Shown in pieces: positions 46,968-54,643 of a stretch of 64,000 bases of DNA; within the stretch, counting starts at the first letter, position 1, and the number at the start of each line of letters is the position of its first letter. A program made the position numbers and the translations under genes. Under the pieces are notes generated by a model. It saw nothing but the letters and a program-made list of their open reading frames with translations, searched no databases and was not told the DNA's origin. Where the stretch lies: positions 124,001 through 188,000 of the forward strand of contig NZ_CABFWF030000015.1 in NCBI RefSeq assembly GCF_902153245.2, given 5' to 3'. Source of the DNA: Pseudorhizobium endolithicum (GTDB taxonomy: Bacteria; Pseudomonadota; Alphaproteobacteria; Rhizobiales; Rhizobiaceae).

Positions 46968-47744
46968 ATGAAGATCGCGACCTTCAACGTCAACGGCGTC
47001 AACGGCCGGATCGACAGTCTTCTGTGCTGGCTGGAGGAGGCGCGCCCGGATGTCGTGTGCCTGCAGGAACTGAAGGCGCCACAGGAGAAGTTTCCGTATC
47101 GCGCGCTGGAAAGGGCGGGCTACGGTGCCGTCTGGCATGGCCAGCAACGTTGGAACGGGGTCGCGATCCTGGCGCGGGACGTGGACCCCATCGAGACCCG
47201 CCGCGGCCTTGGCGGCGATCCGCAGGACAGCCACAGCCGCTACATCGAAGCCGCCGTCAACGGCGTCCTCGTCGGCTGCCTCTATGCGCCCAACGGAAAT
47301 CCGGCCCCCGGCCCGAAGTTCGACTACAAGCTGGCCTGGTACGACCGCTTCCTTGCGCATGCGGGATATCTTCTTGAAAGCGGTGCCCCCGTGGTGCTGG
47401 CCGGTGACTACAACATCATTCCGGACGACCTCGACCTTTATTCTCCGGAGCGCTGGCAGGACGACGCGCTCTTCCGGCCGGAGGTCCGCGCGTTATTCGC
47501 CCGTCTCCTCGCACAGGGCTGGACGGACGCCGTCCGTCATCTTCATCCCGAAGAGCGGATCTACACGTTCTGGGATTACTTCCGGAACGCCTGGGGCCGA
47601 GATGCCGGCCTGAGGCTCGACCATCTGCTCCTCAGCCCCGCGATCGCCAACCGCCTGGAGCGGGCGGGGGTGGATCGCGAAGTGCGTGGAAGGCCTCACG
47701 CCAGCGACCACGCCCCGACGTGGATCGAATTGTGCGAGGTGTAA
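46968..47744 (+). CDS. xth: Exodeoxyribonuclease III
   Basis: AP endonuclease/3'-5' exonuclease for base-excision repair. The 258-residue protein shows MKIATFNVNGVNGRIDSLLC (metal Asn), VVCLQELKAPQEKFP (catalytic Glu), LAGDYNIIPDDLDLYSP and the C-terminal GLRLDHLLLS and HASDHAPTWIEL (catalytic Asp-His pair). The length is typical. It starts at ATG 46968 and is divergent from the ACP operon with about 235 bases between. Confidence 0.95.
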   Translation: MKIATFNVNGVNGRIDSLLCWLEEARPDVVCLQELKAPQEKFPYRALERAGYGAVWHGQQRWNGVAILARDVDPIETRRGLGGDPQDSHSRYIEAAVNGVLVGCLYAPNGNPAPGPKFDYKLAWYDRFLAHAGYLLESGAPVVLAGDYNIIPDDLDLYSPERWQDDALFRPEVRALFARLLAQGWTDAVRHLHPEERIYTFWDYFRNAWGRDAGLRLDHLLLSPAIANRLERAGVDREVRGRPHASDHAPTWIELCEV

Positions 47745-47781
47745 GGGGAGGCGGCACATAAGCGTCCGCCTCTCTTTATCG

Positions 47782-48708
47782 CTAGAATGCCGCCCGCTTG
47801 TCCCGCCTGCCGAGCCTTTGCAGCAGGTAATCCACCTCCACCCGCGCCGTTTCCGTCAGCGCCATGCCCGGCTTGCGTTGCGCATCCGAGGTAATCACAC
47901 CGCGACGCTTGAGAACATGCTTGCGCACCGCAAGCCCGATGCCGAGTTGCTGCTCGTAGCGGATCAGCGGCAGATGCGCGTCGAACAGGTCGTGTGCCTC
48001 CTCGCGCTTTCCTTCTGCAAAGAGGTTTATGAGTTCGCTCAGCATGTCCGGAAACCCGTATCCGGTCATCGCGCCGTCGGCGCCGCGTTCCGGCTCGAAG
48101 TCTAGGAACATACCGCCATTGCCGCAGAGGATGGAGAAGGGCCGGAGTTCGCCCGCCTTCTGCATGGCGCGCAGCCTGGAGATCTTCTCCAGTCCCGGCC
48201 AGTCCTCGTGCTTCAGCATCAGGCAGGAGGGGTGGTTCGAAATCACCTTCGCCACGACGCCCGCCGACATCACCACGTTCAGCGTCAGCGGGTAATCCTG
48301 CAGCACCCACGGCACGTCGTCGCCCACGGCCTCCACTGCCTGGCCGAAGTAGTTGACGATCTGCTCGTCGGTCCGGAGCGCCGGCGTCGGCGCGATCATC
48401 ACGCCGGCGGCCCCCATGTCCATGGCGTCGCGGGCAAGCGAGCGCATGGCGGCAAAGCCCGGGGCGGAAACGCCGACGATCACCGGCACCCGCGAGCGGC
48501 CGACCACCTGCCTGATGATCGCCCGGCTTTCCGAAGGCTCCAGCTTCGGCGCCTCGCCCATGATGCCGAGGATGGTGATCCCCGTGCAGCCGCTGTCCTG
48601 GTAAAAGTCCGTCAATCGGTCGATCGACGGCGTGTCGATCGACCCGTCCGGGAGGAACGGCGTGGTGGCGATGGCATAGACGCCCTTTGATTCAGCAGAA
48701 AAACTCAC
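47782..48708 (-). CDS. Dihydrodipicolinate synthase family (DapA-like) aldolase
   Basis: A 308-residue NAL-family class I aldolase. GTG 48708 (MSFSAESKGVYAIATTPFLP) forms a GTGA overlap with the stop of the upstream RraA gene and has AAGGA seven bases before it; an ATG at 48723 is the longer option. The Schiff-base lysine is in SCLMLKHEDWPG. The usual DHDPS tyrosine and G(T/S)TGE motif are altered (ILGIMGEAPKLEPSE), so it is probably not the lysine-pathway DapA. It is coupled to an RraA-family protein, a pair suggesting catabolism of a keto-acid or aromatic-derived substrate. The substrate is unknown. Confidence 0.82.
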   Translation of the reverse strand: MSFSAESKGVYAIATTPFLPDGSIDTPSIDRLTDFYQDSGCTGITILGIMGEAPKLEPSESRAIIRQVVGRSRVPVIVGVSAPGFAAMRSLARDAMDMGAAGVMIAPTPALRTDEQIVNYFGQAVEAVGDDVPWVLQDYPLTLNVVMSAGVVAKVISNHPSCLMLKHEDWPGLEKISRLRAMQKAGELRPFSILCGNGGMFLDFEPERGADGAMTGYGFPDMLSELINLFAEGKREEAHDLFDAHLPLIRYEQQLGIGLAVRKHVLKRRGVITSDAQRKPGMALTETARVEVDYLLQRLGRRDKRAAF

Positions 48709-49409
48709 TGGCCGTCCTTCCATGCCTGATAGCGGGCCTTGGTTTCCGCATTCATCGGGTAGAGGCCGGGCAGCGGCACGCCGCGATCCACCTCTGTCAT
48801 GATCCAGGCCTCCATCCGCTCCTGTTCCGGCGCCTCGGCAAGCACGGCGTCGAGCAGCTTCGCCGGGATCAGTACCGCACCGTCTTCATCCACGACGACG
48901 ATGTCGTCGGGATAGACGGCGACACCGCCGCATGCGATCGGCTCCTGCCATCCGACGAATGTCAGCCCCGCGACCGATGGTGGGGCTGCAACACCATTGC
49001 ACCAGACGTTCAGTCCGGTGCCGAGCACGCCTTCCGCGTCCCGCACGACGCCGTCCGTCACCAGGCCGGCGACGCCCTTCTTCACCATCCGCGAGCAAAG
49101 AATGTCGCCAAATATCCCGGCATCCAGCACGCCCATGGCGTCCGCGACCGCGATGCAGCCTTCCGGCATGGCCTCGATCGCGGCACGCGTGGAGATCGGG
49201 GAGGCCCAGCTTTCCGGCGTCGCAAGATCTTCGCGCGCAGGCACGAAGCGCAGGGTGAAGGCCGGGCCGACCACGCGCTTTTGGCCGGGCTTCAGCGGCT
49301 TGGTTCCCCGCATCCAGACATTGCGCAGGCCCTTCTTCAGGAGAACGGTTGTAAGGGTGGCGGTGGAGACGCCCTTCAGGATTTCGACGGTCTTCGGATC
49401 AAGCGGCAT
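48705..49409 (-). CDS. RraA-family protein (aldolase-like; HMG/CHA aldolase type)
   Basis: A 234-residue protein of the RraA/dimethylmenaquinone-methyltransferase-like family from ATG 49409 (MPLDPKTVEILKGVSTATLT), with GAGGAG upstream. The family region GIFGDILCSRMVKKGVAGLV, then TDGVVRDAEGV (with the Arg and Asp used for metal/keto-acid binding in 4-hydroxy-4-methyl-2-oxoglutarate aldolases) and YPDDIVVVDEDGAVLIP support an aldolase over an RNase E inhibitor. Together with the overlapping DapA-like gene it makes a two-gene operon. No transporter or regulator lies beside it. Confidence 0.85.
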   Translation of the reverse strand: MPLDPKTVEILKGVSTATLTTVLLKKGLRNVWMRGTKPLKPGQKRVVGPAFTLRFVPAREDLATPESWASPISTRAAIEAMPEGCIAVADAMGVLDAGIFGDILCSRMVKKGVAGLVTDGVVRDAEGVLGTGLNVWCNGVAAPPSVAGLTFVGWQEPIACGGVAVYPDDIVVVDEDGAVLIPAKLLDAVLAEAPEQERMEAWIMTEVDRGVPLPGLYPMNAETKARYQAWKDGQ

Positions 49410-49643
49410 GGATACTCCTCGTACTCCGGGAGGACTGGCCCGCCCGGGAACGGGGATATTCAGATGCTCTTCCGGAGGCGTCAAGGAAGGGAATGGCGAT
49501 TCCGGTCCTCCGCGTAAGGAGTCGCGAAGACCGCCGCGGTCGCAGCCGATCCTGCTACCGGGTGGAAGCAAGCGTGTGCATCCGACGCGCCGCGCAAACA
49601 CCATGCTTCAGCGTCGGCCAAGGCGATCAACAGGGCCCTCGTA

Positions 49644-49826
49644 TCAATCCTGCTCCGTCGTCCGGTCCGTGTCCCCATTCTGAAAGATCCGCCGGTCCTT
49701 CTCGACCTTGCCGAGATCGAAATTCTCGACCGGCTTGACGGGTAAATCGGTCCCGGCGGGATCCTTGCTGCCCGAAGCGGGCTGTCTCTCGTCCTTCCCG
49801 CTGGAAGCTCTCGATCGATCGGTCAT
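49644..49826 (-). CDS. Small, hydrophilic hypothetical protein
   Basis: A 60-residue frame read from ATG 49826 (MTDRSRASSGKDERQPASGS), with GAGGAG six bases upstream; an ATG two codons earlier abuts the ribosome-binding site. The sequence is rich in charged residues and Gly/Ser/Pro and is likely disordered, except possibly PVENFDLGKVEKDRRIFQNG near the middle. It shows no domain. Its good initiation site and isolated position suggest a real short gene, but protein-level evidence is lacking. It lies downstream of nirK on the same strand, beyond a hairpin. Confidence 0.5.
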   Translation of the reverse strand: MTDRSRASSGKDERQPASGSKDPAGTDLPVKPVENFDLGKVEKDRRIFQNGDTDRTTEQD

Positions 49827-49899
49827 TGTCATCTCCTCGGTTGGGGAGGAGAAACGATCGGGGCGCGATTTCGTTCATGATCCCCTGGCACTCCATCTC

Positions 49900-49929
49900 C
49901 ATGTTCCTGAGCCGAGGCTCAGGAACATG
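49900..49929. terminator. Perfect 13-bp hairpin downstream of nirK
   Basis: CATGTTCCTGAGC and GCTCAGGAACATG flank the tetraloop CGAG, a flawless inverted repeat of 30 bases starting 18 bases after the nirK stop. Neither side has a T-tract, so it is not a classic intrinsic terminator. It may stabilise the nirK mRNA 3' end or be a rhizobial palindromic repeat unit. Confidence 0.6.
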
Positions 49930-49947
49930 TGACGGTCCGCTCGGTCA

Positions 49948-51096
49948 CTAGCCGATCTCACTGAAGACTTCGGGGTTCTCCTCGCCTTCCACGTCCAGCC
50001 AGCCGGCCAGACCACGCTCGACCCGCGAGAGCGAGTGATCGACGAGAACATAACGGCCCGGAACTTCGGGCTGGAATTCCACGATTGCCGCGCCTCCCGC
50101 CGGCACCACGACCGTTTGGACATCTGTCTGCGGCGGCTGCGTGACGCTGCCGTTGATATAGACGCGGTCGAAGATTTCGCCGATCACGTGGAAGGAAGAC
50201 ACATGATTGGGGCCGCCGACGCCGAAGAAGATGCGGATCGTTTCACCGACCGAGGCTTTCATGGGGTAGTGGTCCGTCAAGGCACCGACATGGCCGTTGA
50301 GGACGAAATATTCCGGCCGTTCGTTGAGGAGCTTGTCATAGTCCTCCGTCAGCAATCCCTCCGATCCGAAGGGTTCGGCCGTATAGATCTCGCCCTGCAT
50401 GACGTAGAATTCGCGGTCCACGGGAGGAAGCCCGTCTTCCGGCTCCACAAGGATCATGCCGTACATGCCGTTTGCCATATGCATGGCCACCGGCGGGACC
50501 GCGCAATGGTAGACATAAAGACCGGGATGCCGCGCCTTGAACTTGAACGCCTTCTCCTCGCCTGGAGCGCAATTGGTGGCTTCCGCGCCGCCGCCGGGGC
50601 CCGTGACAGCATGGAAGTCAACGTTGTGCATCATCCAGCTGTCTTCTGCGTTCTTGAGGTGGACCTCCACCGTATCGCCCACCCGCACGCGCACCATCGG
50701 CCCCGGAACGGTCCCGTTGAAGGTCCAGTATCGGAAGGTGGCCCGCTGATCGAGCTTTGCCTCGACTTCCCGGGTTTCGAGATCGACCCGGATGGTTTCA
50801 GGCTCCCGCCGTCCGATCGGTGGGGGCACAGCTGAGGGGTCATGCGCTATGTCATTGGACACGGGGGTGGGGACGGAATAGGCTCGCTGACTAAGACTGC
50901 CGACCGCATTGCTGTGGGATGCAGCGTGGACCGCTCCGCTGGTGCCTCCATGCCCGTGCTGTGCGGCCGCTTCCTGGGCGGCACCCAGCGTACCCAGGGC
51001 AAGGCCGGCCGAACCCGCTAATAACGCACGACGCGAAACGGCAATCCGCTCGCCCTCATCCCTGTTTTCCTGCGTTACGGTACGTGAATCAGTCAT
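49948..51096 (-). CDS. nirK: Copper-containing nitrite reductase, AniA-like (class II) NirK
   Basis: Periplasmic enzyme reducing nitrite to nitric oxide. From ATG 51096 (MTDSRTVTQENRDEGERI) it has 382 residues, with a twin-arginine signal (SRRALLAGSAGLALG, about 21-46). Type 1 Cu ligands are His157, Cys198, His206 and Met211; type 2 ligands are His162, His197 and probably His303. Catalytic Asp160 lies in HNVDFH, and the second active-site His is in LNGHVGALT. The stretch YHCAVPPVAMHMANGMYG is one residue shorter than class I NirK and lacks its Trp, matching the AniA-like class. A His/Gly-rich stretch follows the signal. Pseudoazurin, its likely electron donor, is just upstream. Confidence 0.93.
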   Translation of the reverse strand: MTDSRTVTQENRDEGERIAVSRRALLAGSAGLALGTLGAAQEAAAQHGHGGTSGAVHAASHSNAVGSLSQRAYSVPTPVSNDIAHDPSAVPPPIGRREPETIRVDLETREVEAKLDQRATFRYWTFNGTVPGPMVRVRVGDTVEVHLKNAEDSWMMHNVDFHAVTGPGGGAEATNCAPGEEKAFKFKARHPGLYVYHCAVPPVAMHMANGMYGMILVEPEDGLPPVDREFYVMQGEIYTAEPFGSEGLLTEDYDKLLNERPEYFVLNGHVGALTDHYPMKASVGETIRIFFGVGGPNHVSSFHVIGEIFDRVYINGSVTQPPQTDVQTVVVPAGGAAIVEFQPEVPGRYVLVDHSLSRVERGLAGWLDVEGEENPEVFSEIG

Positions 51097-51139
51097 TTTG
51101 GCTTCCTCTTGAATGATTTCGAATCGGGCGGCCGGCGGC

Positions 51140-51586
51140 TTAGCTGCCGACAACTTCTGCAAGCAGTTCTTCCATCCGTGTCTTTGCCTTGCCCGGCAGC
51201 TTTACCGCTGTCACTTGTTCGAGATTGGCGGTGTCTTCACCAACCTGGATGACGCCGACCATCCCCATGCCCTGATGCGGAAGGCACTTGTAGCCATAGA
51301 GACCCTCAACATCGAAGGTTACCTTGATCTCTTCGTTGATCTTGCCTTTCCAGGCCTCGGCCCCTTCCGGGATCATTCCCTTGACCGATTCCGAATTATG
51401 TCCCTTGTCGACATTGATGAAGGTTACCGTGTCACCGGGAGCGATCTTCAGGTAGGCAGGCTCGAACTGCATCGCCCGCCCCTCCGAATCCTTGTTCACC
51501 ATCTTGACCTCGTGGTCCGCGGCGAATGCCGGCATGCCGAGCGCAATCATCCCGAGGGCTGTCAGAGTGGTGCTAAGGACTTTCAT
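51140..51586 (-). CDS. Pseudoazurin (blue copper electron carrier)
   Basis: A 148-residue cupredoxin with a Sec signal peptide (about 1-22). The type 1 copper ligands are His63 ([10 protein letters not shown]), Cys101, His104 and Met109 ([15 protein letters not shown]), with spacing identical to known pseudoazurins. It would pass electrons from the cytochrome bc1/c pool to NirK. It precedes nirK by 43 bases on the same strand, so the two form an operon. I looked for an FNR/NnrR site (TTGAT-N4-ATCAA) upstream and found only a partial candidate (TTGATCAA at 51712-51719). Confidence 0.93.
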   Translation of the reverse strand: MKVLSTTLTALGMIALGMPAFAADHEVKMVNKDSEGRAMQFEPAYLKIAPGDTVTFINVDKGHNSESVKGMIPEGAEAWKGKINEEIKVTFDVEGLYGYKCLPHQGMGMVGVIQVGEDTANLEQVTAVKLPGKAKTRMEELLAEVVGS

Positions 51587-52119
51587 TATCTTCTCCTTGA
51601 TGTTTGTCCGTTCGTCGCCGGTCTAATCTCACCTGCCGCGGAAGGTTCCAATGGTTTGGACAATGGCCTTGGAGGAGGTTGAACGGCCTGTACGACAGGA
51701 TGACTTGGAGGTTGATCAAGGGCCGGCTTCGGTTCACCAATCCTGGCATTGGCGGCGGGCGTGGCATTCTCGTCACTGCTCAGGAAGCCTTCCACAGAAA
51801 GAGCCGCCCGCAGAGAATGCTTCCCCGCAACCGATTAAGGAACTCTCCATACGGACGCCACCTCATAATTGAAGCCGCTGCCCCCTGTCAGCGCGCACCA
51901 CCGGACGACGCGATCACTCGGGAGAAGTCCGAACTCAGCAAGATGCTGTTTTCCGAGCGCAGCGGCTGGAGCTCATGGTGCCATTCGCAGTCGCCGCAAA
52001 CAGGTAGCCGACGTCAGGTTGACGCGAGTTCTGAAAACCCGGTTCATCAAGCTGGCTTTTTTCTTCCGGCGGAGCCGCACTAGGACGCGGAGCCGCGTAC
52101 TTGCGAAGAAGGGGAGAAA
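51587..52119. other. Non-coding stretch between pseudoazurin and tRNA-Thr
   Basis: About 530 bases with no convincing gene. Frames of up to 159 codons exist, but none has a good start site or recognisable sequence. The compact palindrome TTGATCAA at 51712-51719 may be a half-formed FNR-type site for the pseudoazurin-nirK operon. The flank next to the tRNA would be where a degraded integrated element might be expected, but I see no integrase remnant or repeat of the tRNA 3' end. Confidence 0.45.
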
Positions 52120-52195
52120 TGGTGCCGCTTACGTGACTCGAACACGTGACCCCATCATTACGAATGATGTGCTCTACCGACTGAGCTAAAGCGGC
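52120..52195 (-). tRNA. tRNA-Thr (anticodon CGT)
   Basis: A 76-base cloverleaf on the minus strand with encoded CCA. The acceptor stem GCCGCTT/AAGCGGC is perfect, the D arm is GCTC...GAGC, the anticodon arm CATCA-TTCGTAA-TGATG reads CGT (threonine ACG codon), and the T arm contains GTTCGAGTC. Its 3' end faces the nirK/pseudoazurin side. Confidence 0.96.
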
Positions 52196-52314
52196 GTGGG
52201 CAGGACCGGCGTGCCGGCTGCGATGTGATGGGGCTGATACAGGCAAAGGAGGCCGATTTCAAGCCGGGATTTTGTGGCGCCGCCATTTTCCCCTTCCGTA
52301 TCTGACGGGCGCCC

Positions 52315-53271
52315 TCAGGCGCACAGGCGGTTGCGAGCCTCACGGTATTCGCGTTCCAGCCGCCCAACCAGTTCGGCCACCGGCACGACCGCCTTCACCG
52401 CGCCCACGCCCTGGCCGGCGCCCCAGATGTCCTTCCAGGCCTTGGCGCCGGTCACCGCCTTGTCGAAGTCCATCTTGGAGGGATCGGCGGCCGGAAGGTT
52501 CTCCGGATCCATGCCCGAGGCCAGGATCGAACCCTTAAGGTAATTGCCGTGAATTCCGGTGAAGTAGTTGGAGTAGACGATGTCGGCAGCTTGTGATTCC
52601 GTGATCATCCGCTTGTAGGCATCCACCGCGCGCGCCTCGTCCGTGGCGATGAAGGGCGTGCCGATATAGGCCATGTCGGCGCCCATGGCCTGTGCCGCCA
52701 GGATGCCTCCGCCGGTACCGATGGCTCCGGCGAGCAGAAGCGGTCCGTCGAACCATTCGCGGATCTCCTGCACCAGCGCAAAGGGCGACAGCGGGCCGGC
52801 ATGTCCGCCCGCGCCGGCTGCGACCGCGATCAGCCCGTCCGCACCCTTGCGGATCGCCGAATTCGCATGCCGGTTGTTGATCACGTCGTGCAGCACGATG
52901 CCGCCGTAGGAATGCACCGCAGCGTTCACCTCCGGCACGGCTCCCAGCGACGAGATCACGATCGGCACCTTGTATTTCACGCACATCATCAGGTCGTGCT
53001 CCAGCCGCTTGTTGGAGGTGTGCACGATCTGGTTGACGGCGAACGGGGCGGCCGGCTGGTCCGGATGGGCGGCATCGTGTGCTGCGAGTTCCTCCGTGAT
53101 CATCGCCAGCCACTCGTCGAGCTGGCTCTCCGGCCGCGCATTCAGCGCCGGAAAGGCGCCCACGACACCGGCCTTGCATTGCGCCAGCGTCAGCGCCGGA
53201 TGGGATATGATGAAGAGCGGCGAGGCGACCACCGGCAGGCGAAGTTTGTCCTTCAGAATCGGCGGCAGCAT
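52315..53271 (-). CDS. Nitronate monooxygenase (2-nitropropane dioxygenase family)
   Basis: An FMN-dependent TIM-barrel enzyme oxidising alkyl nitronates (or a related enoyl-reductase-like role). The 318-residue protein starts at ATG 53271 (MLPPILKDKLRLPVVASPLF), five bases from AAGGAGG; another ATG lies one codon earlier. Motifs are SSLGAVPEVNAAVHSYGG, GLIAVAAGAGGHAGPLSPFA (FMN loop with the catalytic His) and LLAGAIGTGGGILAAQAMGA. This is the class I NMO arrangement. A 24-bp palindrome just before the ribosome-binding site suggests regulation by a repressor shared with fadD. From memory, a similar gene lies near ppk2-phoR in S. meliloti. Confidence 0.88.
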   Translation of the reverse strand: MLPPILKDKLRLPVVASPLFIISHPALTLAQCKAGVVGAFPALNARPESQLDEWLAMITEELAAHDAAHPDQPAAPFAVNQIVHTSNKRLEHDLMMCVKYKVPIVISSLGAVPEVNAAVHSYGGIVLHDVINNRHANSAIRKGADGLIAVAAGAGGHAGPLSPFALVQEIREWFDGPLLLAGAIGTGGGILAAQAMGADMAYIGTPFIATDEARAVDAYKRMITESQAADIVYSNYFTGIHGNYLKGSILASGMDPENLPAADPSKMDFDKAVTGAKAWKDIWGAGQGVGAVKAVVPVAELVGRLEREYREARNRLCA

Positions 53272-53285
53272 CATATCCTCCTTCG

Positions 53286-53309
53286 ACTTACGTTTACGCA
53301 AACGTAAGT
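53286..53309. promoter_or_regulatory. Palindromic operator candidate upstream of the nitronate monooxygenase gene
   Basis: A 24-bp inverted repeat has perfect 10-bp arms ACTTACGTTT and AAACGTAAGT around ACGC. It begins a few bases from the ribosome-binding site of the monooxygenase gene, so a bound protein would block transcription or initiation. It contains the core ACGTTTACG, which is also found in the fadD palindrome at 42164-42179. The size and symmetry fit a TetR- or MerR-type regulator; the regulator itself is not next door. Confidence 0.55.
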
Positions 53310-53481
53310 GTCACTAACAGAATGCCGGAGACTCGAAAAGAGGGCGTGGAGCAGACGCCTGAGCAGATGACGGCATCGGCCCCACATTCGCCGGAATGCG
53401 AGTGCTTGCAGTTCGCGGCCGGAAGGATTACCCAAACGTCGATCAGTGGCCCATCGTGGGGCAGAATACGCAGGAACGGTT

Positions 53482-54639
53482 TTGAGCGGTTTGGAAACAG
53501 CCATCAGGAACGCGTTGGAAAAATCCGACCGCACCAGTCCGGAGATCCGTGCGCGCATCTACCAGTCGGCGCGCCAGGCCCTTGATGCCGGTCTTCAGAA
53601 ACAGGGCATATCGGACCAGCAGGTCGTGGCGGCTCAGCGGCAGCGCCTGGAACTGAAGATCCGCGAGATCGAGATGGAGGAGCGGGCGCGGGTACGGCCC
53701 GTGAGCGCTCCGGCCACGCCGCAGGCCGCTCCCCCGGCGCCGAAGCCGGCAATATCGCCGGAGGCCTCCGTCGGGGACGCGTCGATCCTGGGCGGCGCCA
53801 CGCGGGACGAAGCGTTTCCCGCCATGGCGCCGGCGCCGAACGTATCCAGTCTCGATGCGCTTCGTGCAGAACGCCCTGCTTCCTCCGGACCGGCCGCGCC
53901 CGAGGAGCCGAAGGCGCGGGCCGTGCGTTCGCGCGGACGCCGGCGGGAGCGCGATGCGGCGATCCTTGATGCCCCGCCAGAACGGGCTGCCAAACCACGC
54001 CGGCGTCGCGGCTTCCTGTCGGTATTGGTGGCATGGCTCGTGTTCTTCGCGTTGGTGGGCCTCGCCGCCTGGTGGGCCTACTCGTCCGGTTTGGTGCAGC
54101 AATCGCTCCAGCAGGCAATGGAGGCGACGGAACGGTCGCTGTCCGGTCAACGCACCGGGTCCGCAGGCCCAAGCCCGCAGGCCGGTTTTTCCGAAGAATG
54201 GGTCGAGGTGTTCGACGGCGCGGACGCAGCCGCCGTCGTGGGCGGCGCATCGGCAGTCGTGGAACCTGTTTCCACCTCCGCTACGCCTGCCTTGCGGCTG
54301 ACATCCGGTTCGCCCGGCGGCGAAGGCGACCTGGGGATCACCATCCCGGTCGACGTCCTGCGCGAACTCGCGGGCAAGTCGTCGACGATCGCGCTCACGG
54401 TTCAGTCCGCAACGGAAGTGCCCGTTCAGTTTTCGGTGCGCTGCGATTTCGGAAGCCTCGGGACCTGTCCGCGCCATCGCTTCACGGCGCGGCAGGAGAG
54501 GGAGGATCTCCTCCTGCGGGTCACCTTCGAGGGCTCCATCGCGCCCGATGCGCCCGGCAAGCTGCTCCTCAACACCGCTCTTGACGATCCCCAGGCCGCC
54601 CTGCTCCTGCATTCGGTGAGGGTGCTGCCGGGGCAGTAA
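53482..54639 (+). CDS. Membrane-anchored hypothetical protein with disordered linker
   Basis: A 385-residue protein, probably from TTG 53482 (MSGLETAIRNALEKSDRTSP), with AGGA about seven bases upstream; the frame continues to GTG 53446. The N-terminal helical part (about 1-70, RARIYQSARQALDAGLQKQG) is cytoplasmic. A Pro/Ala-rich and then strongly basic linker (RAVRSRGRRRERD and KPRRRRG) leads to one transmembrane helix at about 180-202 (FLSVLVAWLVFFALVGLAAW). The C-terminal domain, about 170 residues, is periplasmic. No domain is recognised; a similar unnamed protein sits beside ppk2 in rhizobia, as I recall. It is convergent with ppk2, four bases apart. Confidence 0.72.
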   Translation: MSGLETAIRNALEKSDRTSPEIRARIYQSARQALDAGLQKQGISDQQVVAAQRQRLELKIREIEMEERARVRPVSAPATPQAAPPAPKPAISPEASVGDASILGGATRDEAFPAMAPAPNVSSLDALRAERPASSGPAAPEEPKARAVRSRGRRRERDAAILDAPPERAAKPRRRRGFLSVLVAWLVFFALVGLAAWWAYSSGLVQQSLQQAMEATERSLSGQRTGSAGPSPQAGFSEEWVEVFDGADAAAVVGGASAVVEPVSTSATPALRLTSGSPGGEGDLGITIPVDVLRELAGKSSTIALTVQSATEVPVQFSVRCDFGSLGTCPRHRFTARQEREDLLLRVTFEGSIAPDAPGKLLLNTALDDPQAALLLHSVRVLPGQ

Positions 54640-54643
54640 GCAG

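Noticed and set aside
51712..51719. Possible FNR/NnrR site before pseudoazurin-nirK
   Set aside because: TTGATCAA lacks the four-base spacer of TTGAT-N4-ATCAA, and the neighbouring half-site is poor, so it was not called as an operator.
51604..52083. A 159-codon frame upstream of pseudoazurin on the opposite strand
   Set aside because: No ribosome-binding site, mixed composition and no recognisable motif; probably chance.
51587..52195. Integrated element at tRNA-Thr
   Set aside because: The location beside nirK is suggestive, but no integrase, no direct repeat of the tRNA 3' end and no transposon ends were visible, so only the nirK module itself is flagged.
53322..53585. An 87-codon frame between the nitronate monooxygenase and the anchored hypothetical gene
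   Set aside because: No ribosome-binding site, and it overlaps the better-supported start at 53482 in another frame.
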